Shown here one piece after another: positions 22,672 to 33,860 of a DNA stretch of 64,000 nt (its first letter is position 1; every line of letters begins with the position of its first letter). A program made the position numbers and the translations under genes. The stretch lies in assembly GCA_022316685.1 (NCBI GenBank), contig JAKJHU010001669.1, positions 1-64,000 of the forward strand, given 5' to 3'. The DNA comes from Progne subis subis. Taxonomy: Eukaryota; Chordata; Aves; Passeriformes; Hirundinidae. Under the pieces are notes generated by a model. The model saw nothing but the letters and a program-made list of their open reading frames with translations. It had not been told where the DNA came from and did no database searches.

Positions 22672-23519
22672 TGTGTGAGGGAGGAAGGGGCAGGTCCAGC
22701 CTTGCCCTGCCCTGAAACCCCAGCACTGCCCTGCCCTGTAACCCCAAATCCCCCCAGAGCCTCTATCCCAGCCCAGCAGTGTCTGCCAATGCCCTGGCAC
22801 ACCAAAGGCAATGCTCCACAGCCACCTCTGCAGCCCCCAGCCCAGCTCCTGAGAGACCAAGTGACCCAAAGTCCCTCCTGGGGGAAGGGCCCAGGAAGAC
22901 CATGGGGTATTCAAGGCTGACCACAAGGCAAGCACACATCTTGACCCCACCTCCTCTTGGAATTTCTGTCTGAAACACAACTGGAATCCAGGAGTTGGTA
23001 GCTCTGTGGGTGCTTCTCTATATCTTATTTGTCTTTCTCTCTTTCTGTGTTGTCTTCTTCAAATTCCCTCCTCTTGCTAATTTGGAGTAACTTAAATTGA
23101 ACAGGCTTAGAGTTTGCAAAGTTGAATGGGACAAGTTAATGCTTTCAGAAGTGTTTCTTGTTGATTGAATATTGTATTAAACCGTTTGCCAAAATTTCTC
23201 TGTTTTTTCTAAAGTTGTCAGTAAAGTCTGTTTTGTTGTTTTGAGCTCCTGAAAATCTCTTGTTGCTATTTCTCCAGTGCATCTACTCAGAGTACTCAAA
23301 CAATTGTAATTCCTTTGAAATGTTTAAGTGAGAGAGTTGTTTGGGGGATGGGGGTCAGGGTTTGTCTGTCCTGCTTGGCACAGCCCAGGCAGGGCTTTCA
23401 CAGCCACATTGCACACTCCATTTCCCACCTGCACCCGCTGGTGCCTCTGAGTTCTGCTTGCCCAGCCCCAGGGATGCTCCCCTTGTCTGCCCATTCCCCC
23501 ACGGTCTCTGGGCAGGGGT
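22672..23519. other. No gene recognised
   Basis: A C-rich stretch to about 22980, then T-rich noncoding sequence. Nothing identifiable. Confidence 0.4.
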
Positions 23520-23950
23520 GGCCTCAGTGGGGGCTGCTGACAGCCTCAGACACTTGGAGGCTGCTGCTGGATTTGACTTCTCCAGAGGCTTGTTCAGCCT
23601 TCAGCTGTTCAGTGTCCCAGGGCTCATTAACATTCAGAATACCTAACAGCCAAGCCTCTGGGAATAATTTGATTTAGGTTTTCAAATTTTGTGGTTAATT
23701 AATCGATTTCTGAAGTGTATTAGAAGTGAATATATATTTACAAAAGGCAGTGAGAAAAGATATTTTATGTCCGGTTCAAGTTTTGTTTCTGCAAATGCCT
23801 TGATATGTGCAATCTCCAGTTGACACTGAATCCAAGTATATTCTAATGCAGTTTGAATAGATACGAAAATCAAGATCCTTTATGTCTGACTTTCAATCAG
23901 ATTTTATCCCTACTCCCACCCCACCATTTCCCCATCCAAGCCCTGGGACT
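23520..23950 (+). repeat. Direct duplicate, copy 1 (partner 26400-26860)
   Basis: Shares with 26400-26860 an ordered series of blocks: CTCCAGAGGC, TCTGGGAAT, TGTGGTTAATTA, AGATACGAAAATCAAGATCCTT and TCAATCAGA...CCCACC. Identity is perhaps three quarters by eye. Noncoding. Confidence 0.65.
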
Positions 23951-25602
23951 CAGAGCAGCCTTGTGCAAATCTGAGCTCCCTCCACCCCAGGCTGGACCTG
24001 CAGGTTTCAGCTCCTTGGCTCCAACTCCCACCTGCTTCCCTTGGAGAAGAAGCTGCCCGAGACACAGAGGGATGTTCATTTATTGTCAGCAACAAACCCA
24101 AGGGGAGGCACAGCTCCATCAAATGCAAAAGTCATTCTTCTCCCTGGCTCTGCCCTGCACCTGATCCCCACAGCCTGTCCTGTTCCTTCATCCCTCCACT
24201 GCCAGGGACTTTCTGGGACAAGGGGAGCTCTGCTCTGGCTATGGAGGGAGGTGAAAGTGCAGCCACTGGAGGGAGTGAGAACCACAACTCATCAGGTTTG
24301 TGTCCTTGGAGGGACCAGGAACTGTGAGACTTGGAGGTACAGAAAGGTTTCTCTTCATGGCAAACATAAAATATGTGAACATGATAAAATTTAATAAACA
24401 TCAAAACACTTCCCTCAGCTCCTTGTGACATCCCAGCACCATCTGACATGTCCACAACCCACAAGTGAGTTCCATACAGGAAGAATTTTCAAGACACTAG
24501 AAGAGGTGATATGTAAGAAACAAATACAATTAAGACACTGATTAAGGTGTTTTTTAAAATTCTGAAAAATTGGACTCCTCTGGAAAGCTGAAAGCATGAA
24601 GCCAGTCAAGGGAGACACATTGAAATGACCAGAGAAGAGCTGCAGGAGGAAATCTGTGAGCAATAAAAAGGACATAGATCCAGCTTTTCTATATGAAGAA
24701 ATGCCCTTACACATGGCCATTTAAACAGGAGAGCTGGAAACACCTGAAGGAAGAGGGTCATGAAATATCAGACTGAATGTTGGTGGCAAAGATAGAAGGG
24801 AAGATCAGCGTTTCTTCCCCTGCCCTCTGCAGAAGAACCCAGTAGATCCAGGAAATTCTTGTTCCTGGTGGGAAAAGTTTGCCACTTTTTAAAAGTACTT
24901 AAATGACCAAGATAATAAAAATATGCTTGTATATTTTGAAATTTACAGGTGTTTAAACCTGTGCCCTTTTCCAGGCAGACATCAGTTGTGTGCCCATGCA
25001 CAGGCAGTGCCACTTGTGCCCTGAGGTGCTGAGCTGGCATTGGCATCTCTCAGAGAGGAGCTGAGGGAGAGCAGAGCACCTTGCAAGCTGCAGGTCCCTG
25101 ACAGCCCCAGAGGGCTCCTGTCCCATAAACATCTGCTCTGCTCCCGGCAGGAACAGGGACCAGCATTGTGCCGGGATCATCAGAGAACTGAGGTGTGTGC
25201 TGGAATTCAATCCCCTCCCCATCCCACAGCAGCCCTGCATTTCCCTCCTCCAGCCTTGGTCTCCAGAACAGCCATGGAGGCTCTTTGGGCTCTGCACTTT
25301 TCCTGCAGCCACCAAGGGCAGCTGAGCTCTGCCTTTGGCACAGTCAGCCCTGCCCAGCCCAGGCAATGCCCAGCAATTCCTTGTGTGTGTCTGGCCTTGC
25401 TGTCAGCCCCGGCAGCGGCTGCGTGGCCCCCTTTGTGCCGCGCTGGCCCAGCCATGGTGCCACAGCCCCTGTGCAGGCGCAGGGCAGGACAGGAGCATTG
25501 CGGGTGGGAACGGCCCCTGTGCCGTGGTGCCCACAGCAGCCTTGGGGCTCTGTGCCCCATGGCCTCCCTGCTGGGCAGCCTCTGCCAGCTCCTGCACAGC
25601 CC
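23951..25602. other. No gene recognised
   Basis: Mixed composition. A stretch at 24060-24760 contains AATAAA-like sites on both strands and could be untranslated flank of a lost gene. 25040-25600 is GC-rich with overlapping frames on both strands and no domain. Confidence 0.35.
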
Positions 25603-26369
25603 GTGGCACCTGTGGGGCTGCACAGACAGCCCTGCCCCGGGCTCTGCCGGGCTCTGGGCCAGCAGAGAGGCCGGGCAGGGCTGCCCATGGCCGGGAACAG
25701 GCCCTGAGCCCTGCAGGAGGATGGAGCTGGGCCACAGCCAAACTGCCCCGCAAACCTGGGCTGAGCAGCCAGGGCTGGCAATGGCTGGGGACAGAGGCTG
25801 GCGCTGACAAATGTCCTGGGCCGTGTTCCTGCTCTGTCCATGCCACCAAGGGCACAGAGCAGCCTCCTCTCTGGGCCACTTGCTTGTTTTCAATGCCTTC
25901 CACAGGCGCTGGCCATGCCCCACAAGGCCTGGGATGAGTCCTGCCCCTGCACGCTCACACAGGCTGAGATGGACACTGATGGTTTCTGTGGCAGGCTCTC
26001 TCAGCCCAGCCCAGCTCCCTCCAAGCTCTGCCAGCTGCCCTAAGCTCTCGGCAGCACCAAGGGCCTCTCCCCAGCACAGCCCAGCCGGCTCTGGCCCCAC
26101 AGCTCTGCTCAGGGCAGGCTGCTCTGGGCAGGGGCCCCACGGCCTCAGCCCCTCGAAGGGCACAGCAGCAGCTGCAGCTCAGACAGGACTCAGCCCCAGC
26201 CATGGGCAAGGTGCTGGGCCAAGGGAAAAGGAGGCTCCCTGTGTGCCCTGCTCCCCTCTCCCTGAGGTGCTGAGAGCTCTGCAGCCCCTGCTGCCATCCC
26301 ATCTGCCCAGGTCAGCACAACAGCCCCGGCCTTGGGGCCCTCAAGAGCTGCTCCTGCTCCAGGCCCAGG
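25603..26369 (+). repeat. Inverted duplicate, arm A (partner 40695-41461)
   Basis: Near-identical to the reverse complement of 40695-41461 over about 765 bases, from CACCTGTGGGGCTGCACAG to CTGCTCCAGGCC. Frames open on both strands reflect GC richness. It forms the outer end of the left arm of the palindrome around the receptor genes. Confidence 0.9.
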
Positions 26370-26399
26370 GCCCATCCCAAAGCTGGGGCAGCCAGAAAG

Positions 26400-26860
26400 C
26401 TGTGCCCATTTCTGTTCATTCCTGCTGTGATGAGAATGGATCCACAGCCCCTTGGAGGTTGCTGATGAATTTTACTGCTCCAGAGGCCTCTTCTTTCTTG
26501 AGCTCTTCAGTTCAGGAATTCAGTGACAAAGGCTAATGAATATTTGTTCAAAACAACCTAATAATAAAAGTCCCTGGGAATGATTTCAGTTTTCAATTCT
26601 TCTGTGGTTAATTAGACAGATTTCAGAAGCGTATTCAAAGTGGATATACTATACAGAAGACAACGCAGAGAGAACTGTTTTGTCCTGTTTTCTTTTCCTC
26701 ACTATCAATTGACATCAGCAATGTCTGATTCATATTGACCCCCATCACCTTCTAATGCAGTCTGAAAAGATATGAAAATCAAGATCCTTCATGGCTGTCA
26801 ATCAATCAGACTTTGTCCCCAACCCCTCCCCACCGTTTCCTTCATCCAACCCCTGGCACT
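26400..26860 (+). repeat. Direct duplicate, copy 2 (partner 23520-23950)
   Basis: See the partner: shared ordered blocks including AAAAGATATGAAAATCAAGATCCTTCATG. Inserted between inverted arm A and the CR1 at 26925, so the right palindrome arm lacks it. Confidence 0.65.
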
Positions 26861-26924
26861 CCTATGGATCAGGAATAGTGTGGCCAGCAGGAGCAGGGCA
26901 GTGATTCTTCCCCTGTTCTCTGTA

Positions 26925-27440
26925 CTGGTTGGGCAGCACTTCGAGTGCTGTGTCCAATTCAGGACCTCTCAATTTAGGATGAACATGGAGGGGCTGGAGC
27001 ATGTCCAGAGAAGGGCAACAAGGCTGGTGAGGGTTCTGGAGCACAATTCCTGTGAGGAATGGCTGAGGGATGTTGTTCATCCTGGAAAAGAGGAGGCTCA
27101 GGTGAGTCCTCATCACTCTCAACAACTCCCTGACAGGAGGGTGCAGCCAGGTGGGGGTCAGGCTCTTTTCTCATGGAACAGTGACAGGACAAGAGGACAC
27201 AGCTATTAGCTGAACCAAGGGATTTTTTGGCCTGGATGTTAGGAAATATTCTTCCCCAAAAGGTTGATTGGGCATTGAAATGGGCTGCCCAGGGAGGTGG
27301 GTGAGTCACCATCCCTAGAAGTGTTCAAGGAAAGACTGGACGTGGCACTCAGTGCCATGGTCTGGGTGACAAGGTGGTGTTGGCTCACAGGTTGGACTTG
27401 ATGCTCTCCAAGGTCTTTTCCAGCCTGGTTGATTCTCTGA
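26925..27440 (+). mobile_element. CR1 LINE 3' fragment
   Basis: Classic CR1 tail: GGGCAGCACTTCGAGTGCTG, GGGCAACAAGGCTGGTGA, GGAGAAGAGGAGGCTCAG-like, AGGAAATATTCTTCCCC, TTGGACTTGATGCTCTCCAAGG, ending GATTCTCTGATGATGG. Confidence 0.9.
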
Positions 27441-27445
27441 TGATG

Positions 27446-27785
27446 GTGACTGCAGGGCACTGGGGAAGCAAGGGGCCATTGTGACACTGCAGGGCCTGGT
27501 GGCACTAAGAGGATCAGAGTGACACTGTACGACATGGCACCATAGAGCCAAGGGGCCACTGTGACACTGTGGGGCTAAATGCAAGCAAGTAGTCCATGGT
27601 GACAGTCTGGAGCCTGATGGAAACACAGAGGCCTCTGTGACACTGCAGGGCCCAAGGATCCAAGGGACTTTGTGACACCAAGGGATCCCATGGGACCAAA
27701 GGAATATTGTGACACTGGGAAGCCTCATGCAATCATGGAAACCATTATGACACTCTAGGGCCTCATGGAACTGTGGTGACACCAA
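27446..27785. repeat. ~40-bp minisatellite, block 1 (TGTGACACTGCAGGGCC...)
   Basis: Repeats of 35-45 bases built on TGACACTGCAGGGCCTCATGG plus AACCAAGGGGCCATTG. The same family occurs at 32456-32940 (same orientation) and 40236-40690 (inverted). Confidence 0.85.
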
Positions 27786-27799
27786 GTTGGCTGGGGGTG

Positions 27800-28377
27800 T
27801 TGCTCTGCTGGAGAGTAGGAGGGCTGTGCACAGGTCCTGAACTTGCTGCATCCAGGGACCAAATCCAGCAATGTGAGGTTTAACTAGTCCGAGTGCCAGG
27901 TCCTGCACTTGGGACACAACAACCTCTGCAGCGCCACAGGCTGGGGACAGAGTGGCTGGACAGCAGGCAGGCAGAAAGGGAGCTGTGGGGACTGAGGGAC
28001 AGCAGGCTGGACATGAGCCAGCAGTGTGCCCACATGGCCAATGGCACCTGGCCTGGATCAGGAACAGGGTGGACATAGGAACAGGGCAGTGATTCTTCCC
28101 CTGTGACCAGCACTGGTTGGGCAGCACCTCAAGCGCTGTGTCCATTTCTGGGCCACCGATTAAGAAAGGACATGGAGGGGCTGGAGCGTGTCCAGAAAAG
28201 GGCAACAAGGCTGGTGAGGGGTCTGGAGCACAAGTCCTGTGAGGAATGGCTGAGGGAACTGGGGTTGTTTATCCTGGAGAAGAGGAGGCTCAGGGAAGAC
28301 CAGGCAGTGGCAGGGCACAGGTTGGACTTGATGATGTCCAAGGTCTTCTCCAACCTGGCTGATTCTGTGATTCTCTC
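27800..28377 (+). mobile_element. CR1 LINE 3' fragment (palindrome left arm)
   Basis: CR1 3' sequence ending CTGATTCTGTGATTCTCT. Its counterpart in the right arm is the inverted CR1 at 39690-40235, followed in both arms by the ~40-bp minisatellite. Confidence 0.9.
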
Positions 28378-28467
28378 AAACTACTCTTGCAGCAATTGCA
28401 GGATGAGCCCTGGGCCTCTTCTCTAGAAGGTCCAGCAGCCCAGATCCAGCAGCGTCTCCTCACAGCC

Positions 28468-28692
28468 TGTCATGGTTTAAGGCAAATTTGGGAGAAAACC
28501 CCTGAATGAGGTCCATCTGGGTAGCAAACCCAAACAGCCCCTCCTCCCAACCAGTCCAGTAAAGAACTTCCTCAGAGAAAGTGGAAAAAACTATTTTACC
28601 TAACAAAGTGCATACAAGTATAAAAAATGAATAATATGAAATAATAAAACCTCCCATTCTAGAGTAAGATGGCAAATTGAGAAAGTTCCAAA
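28468..28692 (-). mobile_element. ERVL LTR fragment (family of 49451-50114)
   Basis: The reverse complement of the LTR 3' half: TTCTCAATTTGCCATC, TTTTATACTTGTATGCACTTTG, AAATAGTTTTTTCCACTTT, ending CATGACA at 28468. Absent from the equivalent place in the right arm, so inserted after the arms formed or lost from one. Confidence 0.85.
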
Positions 28693-28958
28693 GCTCCAGA
28701 GAATGGAACAACAGGGGCATCTCTGAAGACAACTTGGCTGGGAGATCCTGTAGTTCCTTTAAAGCCACCAAGAGCTCAGCCCCTCACTGACACAGTCTGT
28801 GGACACAGGGGAGGTGCAGAGAAACAAAATGAGAAATGGCACAATGACATTTATTTGTGGAAAAGATTAATATGCAACAAAGGAAAAAAAAAATAAACCA
28901 AGAAGAAATATCAAAATTTACTTTTATTACAAGTGATTTGCAGAAATGGGTGAGAAGT

Positions 28959-29876
28959 TTAATGTTTCCAAAACCATCCAATCATCAGTCTCCACACTGC
29001 AGCCTTGAGCTCCTGATTCCTCAGGCTGTAGATGAGGGGGTTCAGGGCTGGAGGCACCACTGAGTACAGAACTGACAGGGCCAGATCCAGGGATGGGGAT
29101 GAGATGGAGGGGGGCTTCAGATGAGCAAATGTGCCAGTGGTGATGAACAGAGAGACCACAGCAAGGTGAGGGAGGCAGGTGGAAAAGTCTTTGTGCTGTC
29201 CCTGCTCAGAGGGGATCCTCAGCACAGCCCTGAAGATCTGCACATAGGAGAAAACTATGAACACAAAACAACCAAATACCAAACAGACACTAACTGCAAT
29301 GGGCCCAAGTTCTCTGAGGTGTGACTGTGAGCAGGAGAGCTTGAGGATCTGTGGGACTTCACAGAAGAACTGGCCCAGGGGCAGGGAAAATGTATTGGCC
29401 GTGTGCATGAGAGCATTGAGAAAGGCACTGGCCCAGGCAGCTGCTGCCATGTGGGCACAAGCTCTGCTGCCCAGAAGGGTCCCGTAGTGCAGGGGTTTGC
29501 AGATGGACACATAGTGGTCATAGCACATGATGGTCAGGAGAAAATACTCTGCTGAGATGAAAAACAGAAAGAAAAAGACCTGTGCAGCACATCCTTTGTA
29601 GGAGATGGTCCTGGTGTCCCAGAGGGAATTGTGCATGGCTTTGGGCACAGTGGTGAGGATGGAGCCCAGGTCGGTGAGGGCCAGGTTGAGCAGGAAGAAG
29701 AACATGGGCGTGTGCAGGAGGTGGCCGTAGGCTACGGTGCTGATGATGAGGCCGTTGGCCAGGAGGGCAGCCAGGGAGATGCCCAGGAAGAGGCAGAAGT
29801 GCAGGAGCTGCAGCTGCCGCGTGTCTGCCAATGGCAGCAGGAGGAAGTGGCTGATGGAGCTGCTGCTGTTGGACAT
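28959..29876 (-). CDS. Olfactory receptor, OR14-like, arm A (305 aa, altered motifs)
   Basis: A single-exon 7-transmembrane odorant receptor of the bird-expanded OR14-like (gamma-c) group, expected in the olfactory neuron membrane coupled to Golf. The ATG at 29876 is just downstream of a 3' splice-site-like sequence, as in OR genes with a noncoding 5' exon. Motifs: HTPMFFFLLNLALTDLG in TM2 (residues 55-71), the TM3 Cys (96), KDFSTCLPHL before TM6 and PPALNPLIYSLRN in TM7 (275-287). Two key features differ. The TM3 DRY reads DHY (120-122), removing the near-invariant Arg. The second extracellular loop lacks six residues found in the other copy, including one of three conserved Cys (LPLGQFFC versus LPLC...SQFFC). 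The frame is otherwise intact, so it may be a young pseudogene or a receptor with changed signalling. Confidence 0.9.
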   Translation of the reverse strand: MSNSSSSISHFLLLPLADTRQLQLLHFCLFLGISLAALLANGLIISTVAYGHLLHTPMFFFLLNLALTDLGSILTTVPKAMHNSLWDTRTISYKGCAAQVFFFLFFISAEYFLLTIMCYDHYVSICKPLHYGTLLGSRACAHMAAAAWASAFLNALMHTANTFSLPLGQFFCEVPQILKLSCSQSHLRELGPIAVSVCLVFGCFVFIVFSYVQIFRAVLRIPSEQGQHKDFSTCLPHLAVVSLFITTGTFAHLKPPSISSPSLDLALSVLYSVVPPALNPLIYSLRNQELKAAVWRLMIGWFWKH

Positions 29877-30919
29877 TTGCTGTGCCTGCCCATGGGGACC
29901 TGTTCATGGATAAAGGACAGTGGCAAGTCAGCAGAGGCTGCTTTGAGCCAAACCTGGGCCATTCCCTGTAGACTGTCACACTGTGACTCACCCACCCTTG
30001 TTCCTGCTCTGGGAAAACCATCACCCAGGTCCCTGCCTGAGCTCCAGTTGTGCTGTCTGAGTGTGCCAGGAGCAGCCAGGCCTGTGCGTGGGGGCTCTCC
30101 AGGAGCCATCCCTGCCCTGCTGCCCTGGGTTTGTGGCCATGTGGCAGAGGGACAAGGATGGATATTCAGGATTTGTCACTGACATCACTCCTAATGCAGA
30201 CAGGCTTGTTCCCATCTGCACTCCTAAGGAGCATGGAGATCAGGAAGGAATTTTAGCCATTGTTTTCCTGCACACACTTCATTCCTGGTTCTCTGTGGTC
30301 AGAAATCCCCAGCATTTCTGCTGCACTCAGAGTTTGCCACTGAGAGATGTGAGAGGCAAAGGATTCCCTGTGGCTTAGGGAAGGTCAGGGGCTGGATGGG
30401 ATTGTTCCCAACTGCCCTGGGTTTGCACCTTTGGCTGCAATCAGAGCACAATCACACTCCCGTGTCACCCTGGGATAAATCAGACCCTGTCCAGAGCAGA
30501 GGGATCCCTGAATGTCTCAGCCTCCCCAAAGGTCTCTGGGCAAGGGCTCAGCACCCCCTTCTGCCAAGGACACTCACGGCTCCCTTGGCAAACCCAACAG
30601 CATTTCCTCAGCTCTGGCATCTCTGCACTTCCCCGTGGCACATTCAGGGAACTCCCAGAGGCTCTGGCACAGATTTGCAGCCAGGAGGGCAGCTCAGAGC
30701 TTGGAAGGACACAGCAAGGAGATCCCCGGGTGTTCCCATGATGGGATGTCAGGGAGGGGGCTCAGCTCATTCCCCTTTCCCATGGACTCCTTTGCCCACA
30801 GCCCCACAGGTGACAGGCAAGCTTGGCCACCCCATTCCCATGGACACAGCTGCCTGGCAGCAATCCCAAGGGCAGTGCTTGGCTCAGCTGCTGCAAATGC
30901 CAGAACCTCCCTGAGAGCA
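29877..30919. other. 5' flank of the arm A receptor; no gene recognised
   Basis: Unassigned sequence. The flank does not match the 5' flank of the other receptor, so the palindromic similarity starts at the coding sequences. A splice-acceptor-like TTTATCCATGAACAG (minus strand) lies about 25 bases before the ATG. Confidence 0.4.
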
Positions 30920-31339
30920 CTAGGTGACAGCGACAAGATCAGAGGAGTGGCATACTCAGCCATAGATTGCAAGAGTTTATTAAGGTTGATTAATTAGTAT
31001 ATTTTACAGGAACATCCAATAGGAGATTCAGTTGCCCCGGTTACACAGCTGTGGGTAAATCCATTTGAATAGGACCATGGGCTTCTTTGCCCTGCTGGTT
31101 TTATGACTGATCACACTCTGGTTAAAAACCAAAATGTTCTTGCTGTGGGTTCTTTTCCTGATACTATGACTATAGAGTATTTCAGGAATGTATTTAGAAG
31201 CATATTGTTCTAAAATGTAAGAGGAAGGGTAGGAAACATACTACTGTTAATTAAGGATTATAATTATCTAGGTATGTAATAGTAGTCAAATGGAGTTAAT
31301 TAAGGATTATCGATTTATAAATATATAATTGTAGTTAAC
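30920..31339. other. Unassigned AT-rich sequence, possibly an old LTR fragment
   Basis: Contains a TTTATTAAGG-type signal on the minus strand and a CACTCTGG-rich core. No clear ends or internal genes. A low-certainty guess only. Confidence 0.25.
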
Positions 31340-31979
31340 TGTTGGAGTCCAGGGCATTCCTTTGGCTGCCCTGGAGGGTCAGGGACCTGGACAGGGTGGG
31401 TCTGGGACCCTGGCCCAGAGCCCAGAGGGACACTGGCTTTGATCTCAGTCCATGGGAAAGGCTTCCTGCACTGCGGGAAGGATTGCAAGCCACAAGAGTG
31501 TGAAAGATAGTAGTTTAGCTTATCACAGGGTGAGAAAACAGTAGATTTGGGGTTTTAGTATGGAAGTGAATGGGAGCAAGATGGAGGATTTGGGGCGTTG
31601 TCTCCTGCTTCTTCTTCTTCCCTCACTCCATTTTCTGCAGTGATGGTGGCACAAAGTAGTTTCAAGAGATTGGGTCAAAGTAGGCATGACCTGTTTAGTA
31701 TAAGTGATAGGTATTGTCAAATAATGATAAATAAAGAACACGTAGCAATTAGTATAAAAGATAATGACAGCCCAGTCCAGGAGGAGTCGAGGAGTCACCA
31801 GATGCCCGAGCAGCTGCGCAGACCTTTGTTGGGCACTGAGAAAATTGTAAGATAAGAAACAATAAACAAAGCATGCAACCTTGAAAAATCAGAACCTGAA
31901 GACTCCATCTCTTTCTTGCATCTGGCTCAGAGCTTTGCAGAAGGCAAAAAGACTCTAAAACCACCTGAATCTCAGAACA
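31340..31979 (+). mobile_element. Solo LTR, ERV-1 family
   Basis: Starts TGTTGGAGTCC and ends CTCAGAACA, and aligns along its length with the reverse complement of 869-1513. No retroviral genes adjoin it and no clear target duplication was seen. AATAAAC near 31861. Confidence 0.8.
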
Positions 31980-32455
31980 AAAACCGAGAGGTAGATGCCA
32001 TAAGAAACTGTGATCCAGTGAGAGACTTGAACAGAGAGAGAGGGCTCTCGCTCCCAGAGATAAAGAGGGCCTTTGCTTCGAAACTAGAGCAGCCTACCCT
32101 TGAAAGACTGCAGCCCACTGACAAGTGTCCCATGCCACAACAGTATTGGGAAGACTGTTTTGCCTGTGCGAGGGACTCATGACACAACAGAAAAAAATCT
32201 CCTCTTCCTGAGCAGAGAAAGATCTTGGGTAATGAACTGACAAAACCCCCCACTCTCTGTCTCCCTGTGCTATCGGTGGGAAAGAGGGAGGGGCTGGGGG
32301 GGCAAAAAAGTTGTTTTAAAGTCTCATTTCCCTTCTCATTATCTTCCTTTGACTAATAAATTTACTTTATACTTTAAATTTGAACCTCTTTTTCCTTTAG
32401 AGTGTTTTTCTCCCAGTCCTCATCTCAGCCCATGAGTCCAAACCACGACAGAGGC
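31980..32455 (+). mobile_element. LTR 3' part, ERVL-like
   Basis: The end portion has TGACTAATAAATTTACTTTATACTTTAAATT (AATAAA near 32355) and a tail with TTTTTCTCCCAGTCCTCATCTCAGCCCATGAG, an ERVL-style R/U5. The 5' part (31980-32250) contains no recognised gene. The left boundary is uncertain. Confidence 0.5.
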
Positions 32456-32940
32456 TGTGTGAATCAAGGGGCTCTGCAGGGCCTTGTGGAACCAAGGAGC
32501 AGCTGTGACACTGCAGGGCCTCATGGAAGCAGTGAGAGCATTCTGACACTGTGAGTCCCCATGGAACCAAAGGGTCATTGTGACACCACAGAACCAAGGC
32601 AACCACTGTGACACTGCCAGGTCTCATGGAAACAAGGGGTCATTGTGACACCAAGGGTCCCCATGGAAGCAAGGGGCCAGTGTGACACAGCCAGGCCTTG
32701 TGGAACCAAGGGGCCATTGTGATCCTGGGGAGCCCAATAGAACCAAGGGAACACTGTGACACTGCAGGAACTTATGGAGTCATGGAAATCATTGTGACAC
32801 TCTGAGATCTCGAGTAACCTAAGAGCCTTTGGGTTTATTTTTCATCCCCATGGAAATGACCAAACCATTTTGACCCTGCAAGGCCTCATGGAACCAAGGG
32901 GCAATTTTGATGCTGTAAGGCACCATGGATCCAAGGGAAC
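32456..32940. repeat. ~40-bp minisatellite, block 2
   Basis: Same family and orientation as 27446-27785: GTGACACTGCAGGGCCTCATGG units alternating with AACCAAGGGGCCATTG. Confidence 0.85.
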
Positions 32941-33860
32941 ATGGAACAGGTCTGGCTGGCTTGGCCTCCTGGGATATGCCGGACTGGTCCAGCTGACCTT
33001 GGCATGTTGAGGGTCACTTCTCATCTGCCCCTAAAACCCTGGAGTTGTGTGCTTTCCTTCCTGAGGAAAAGAACTGTCCTTCTCCTCCAGGTGCCCATGG
33101 CCAGAACTGAGATTCTACCTTTAAATTTGATTATATCCAAGGATTGTTCCCAGATGAAACCTGACAGAACAGACAGCTCTGGATGGTCTTGGCCTCTTTG
33201 GGGCCACCTCTTGCCTGCCTTCAAAACACTGCAGAGGCCTGCTTTTCTTGCCGTGGAAAGAACATCTTTCAAATCCAGGTGTGCATGGCCAAAATTGGGA
33301 ATCCGCCTCTGAAATTCCATATATCAAAAGAAATCTTCCAGATAAAAAGCTGCCAGGAATGTCCAGGTTCCTTGGCTTCTTGAGAGCCAGCTGTCATCTG
33401 CCTTTGAAACACTAGGGGTTCTTCCTATGGAAAAGAACTCTGCTTGTCCAGCCACCCATGGACAAAACTGGGATTTGGCCTCCCAAATTCTCTTTTACCC
33501 AAGGATTGCTAGCAGACAGAAGTAGACAAGACAAACAGATCTTGCTGGCATTGGCCTCAGCCTCTCTGGGGCCACCTCTAATCAGCCTTTGAAACACTGG
33601 GGCTCGGCCTTTTCCTTCCTGTGGAGGAGAATTGTCACTCTGGTACAGGCACTTATGGCTCAAATGGAAATCCACCTCCAAACTCTCCATATATCCAAAG
33701 GTTGCTCTCAGAAAAAAAGCTGCAAGGACAAACAGGTCTGGCTTGCCTTGGCCTCTGGTGAGTACCTCTCATCTGCCTTCAAAACAATGAGGTTCTGTGG
33801 TTTCCTTCCTCTAGAAAGGAACCGTCCTTCTTTTCCAGGTACCCATGGCCTCAAGCCCTT
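32941..33860. repeat. Degenerate ~190-bp tandem repeat, about five copies
   Basis: Recurring ordered blocks: CTTGGCCTCT...GCCACCTCTCATCTGCCTT, AAACACTGGGG, TTTCCTTCCT, CCATGGCCAAAAT, CATATATCCAAAGGATTGC and CAGACAG...GACAAACAG. The ATATCCAAGG anchor recurs near 33129, 33319, 33492 and 33692, giving steps of 173-200 bases. Short frames in it are not genes. Confidence 0.75.

Noticed and set aside
25207..26163. 318-codon minus-strand ORF in GC-rich sequence
   Set aside because: The same stretch is open in several frames on both strands, it lies in a duplicated noncoding block, and it has no domain or start context. Composition explains it.
29631..30182. 183-codon ORF opposite the arm A receptor (and 37132-37470 opposite arm B)
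   Set aside because: Antisense shadow of the conserved receptor TM1-TM2 coding sequence; it appears in both copies for that reason only.
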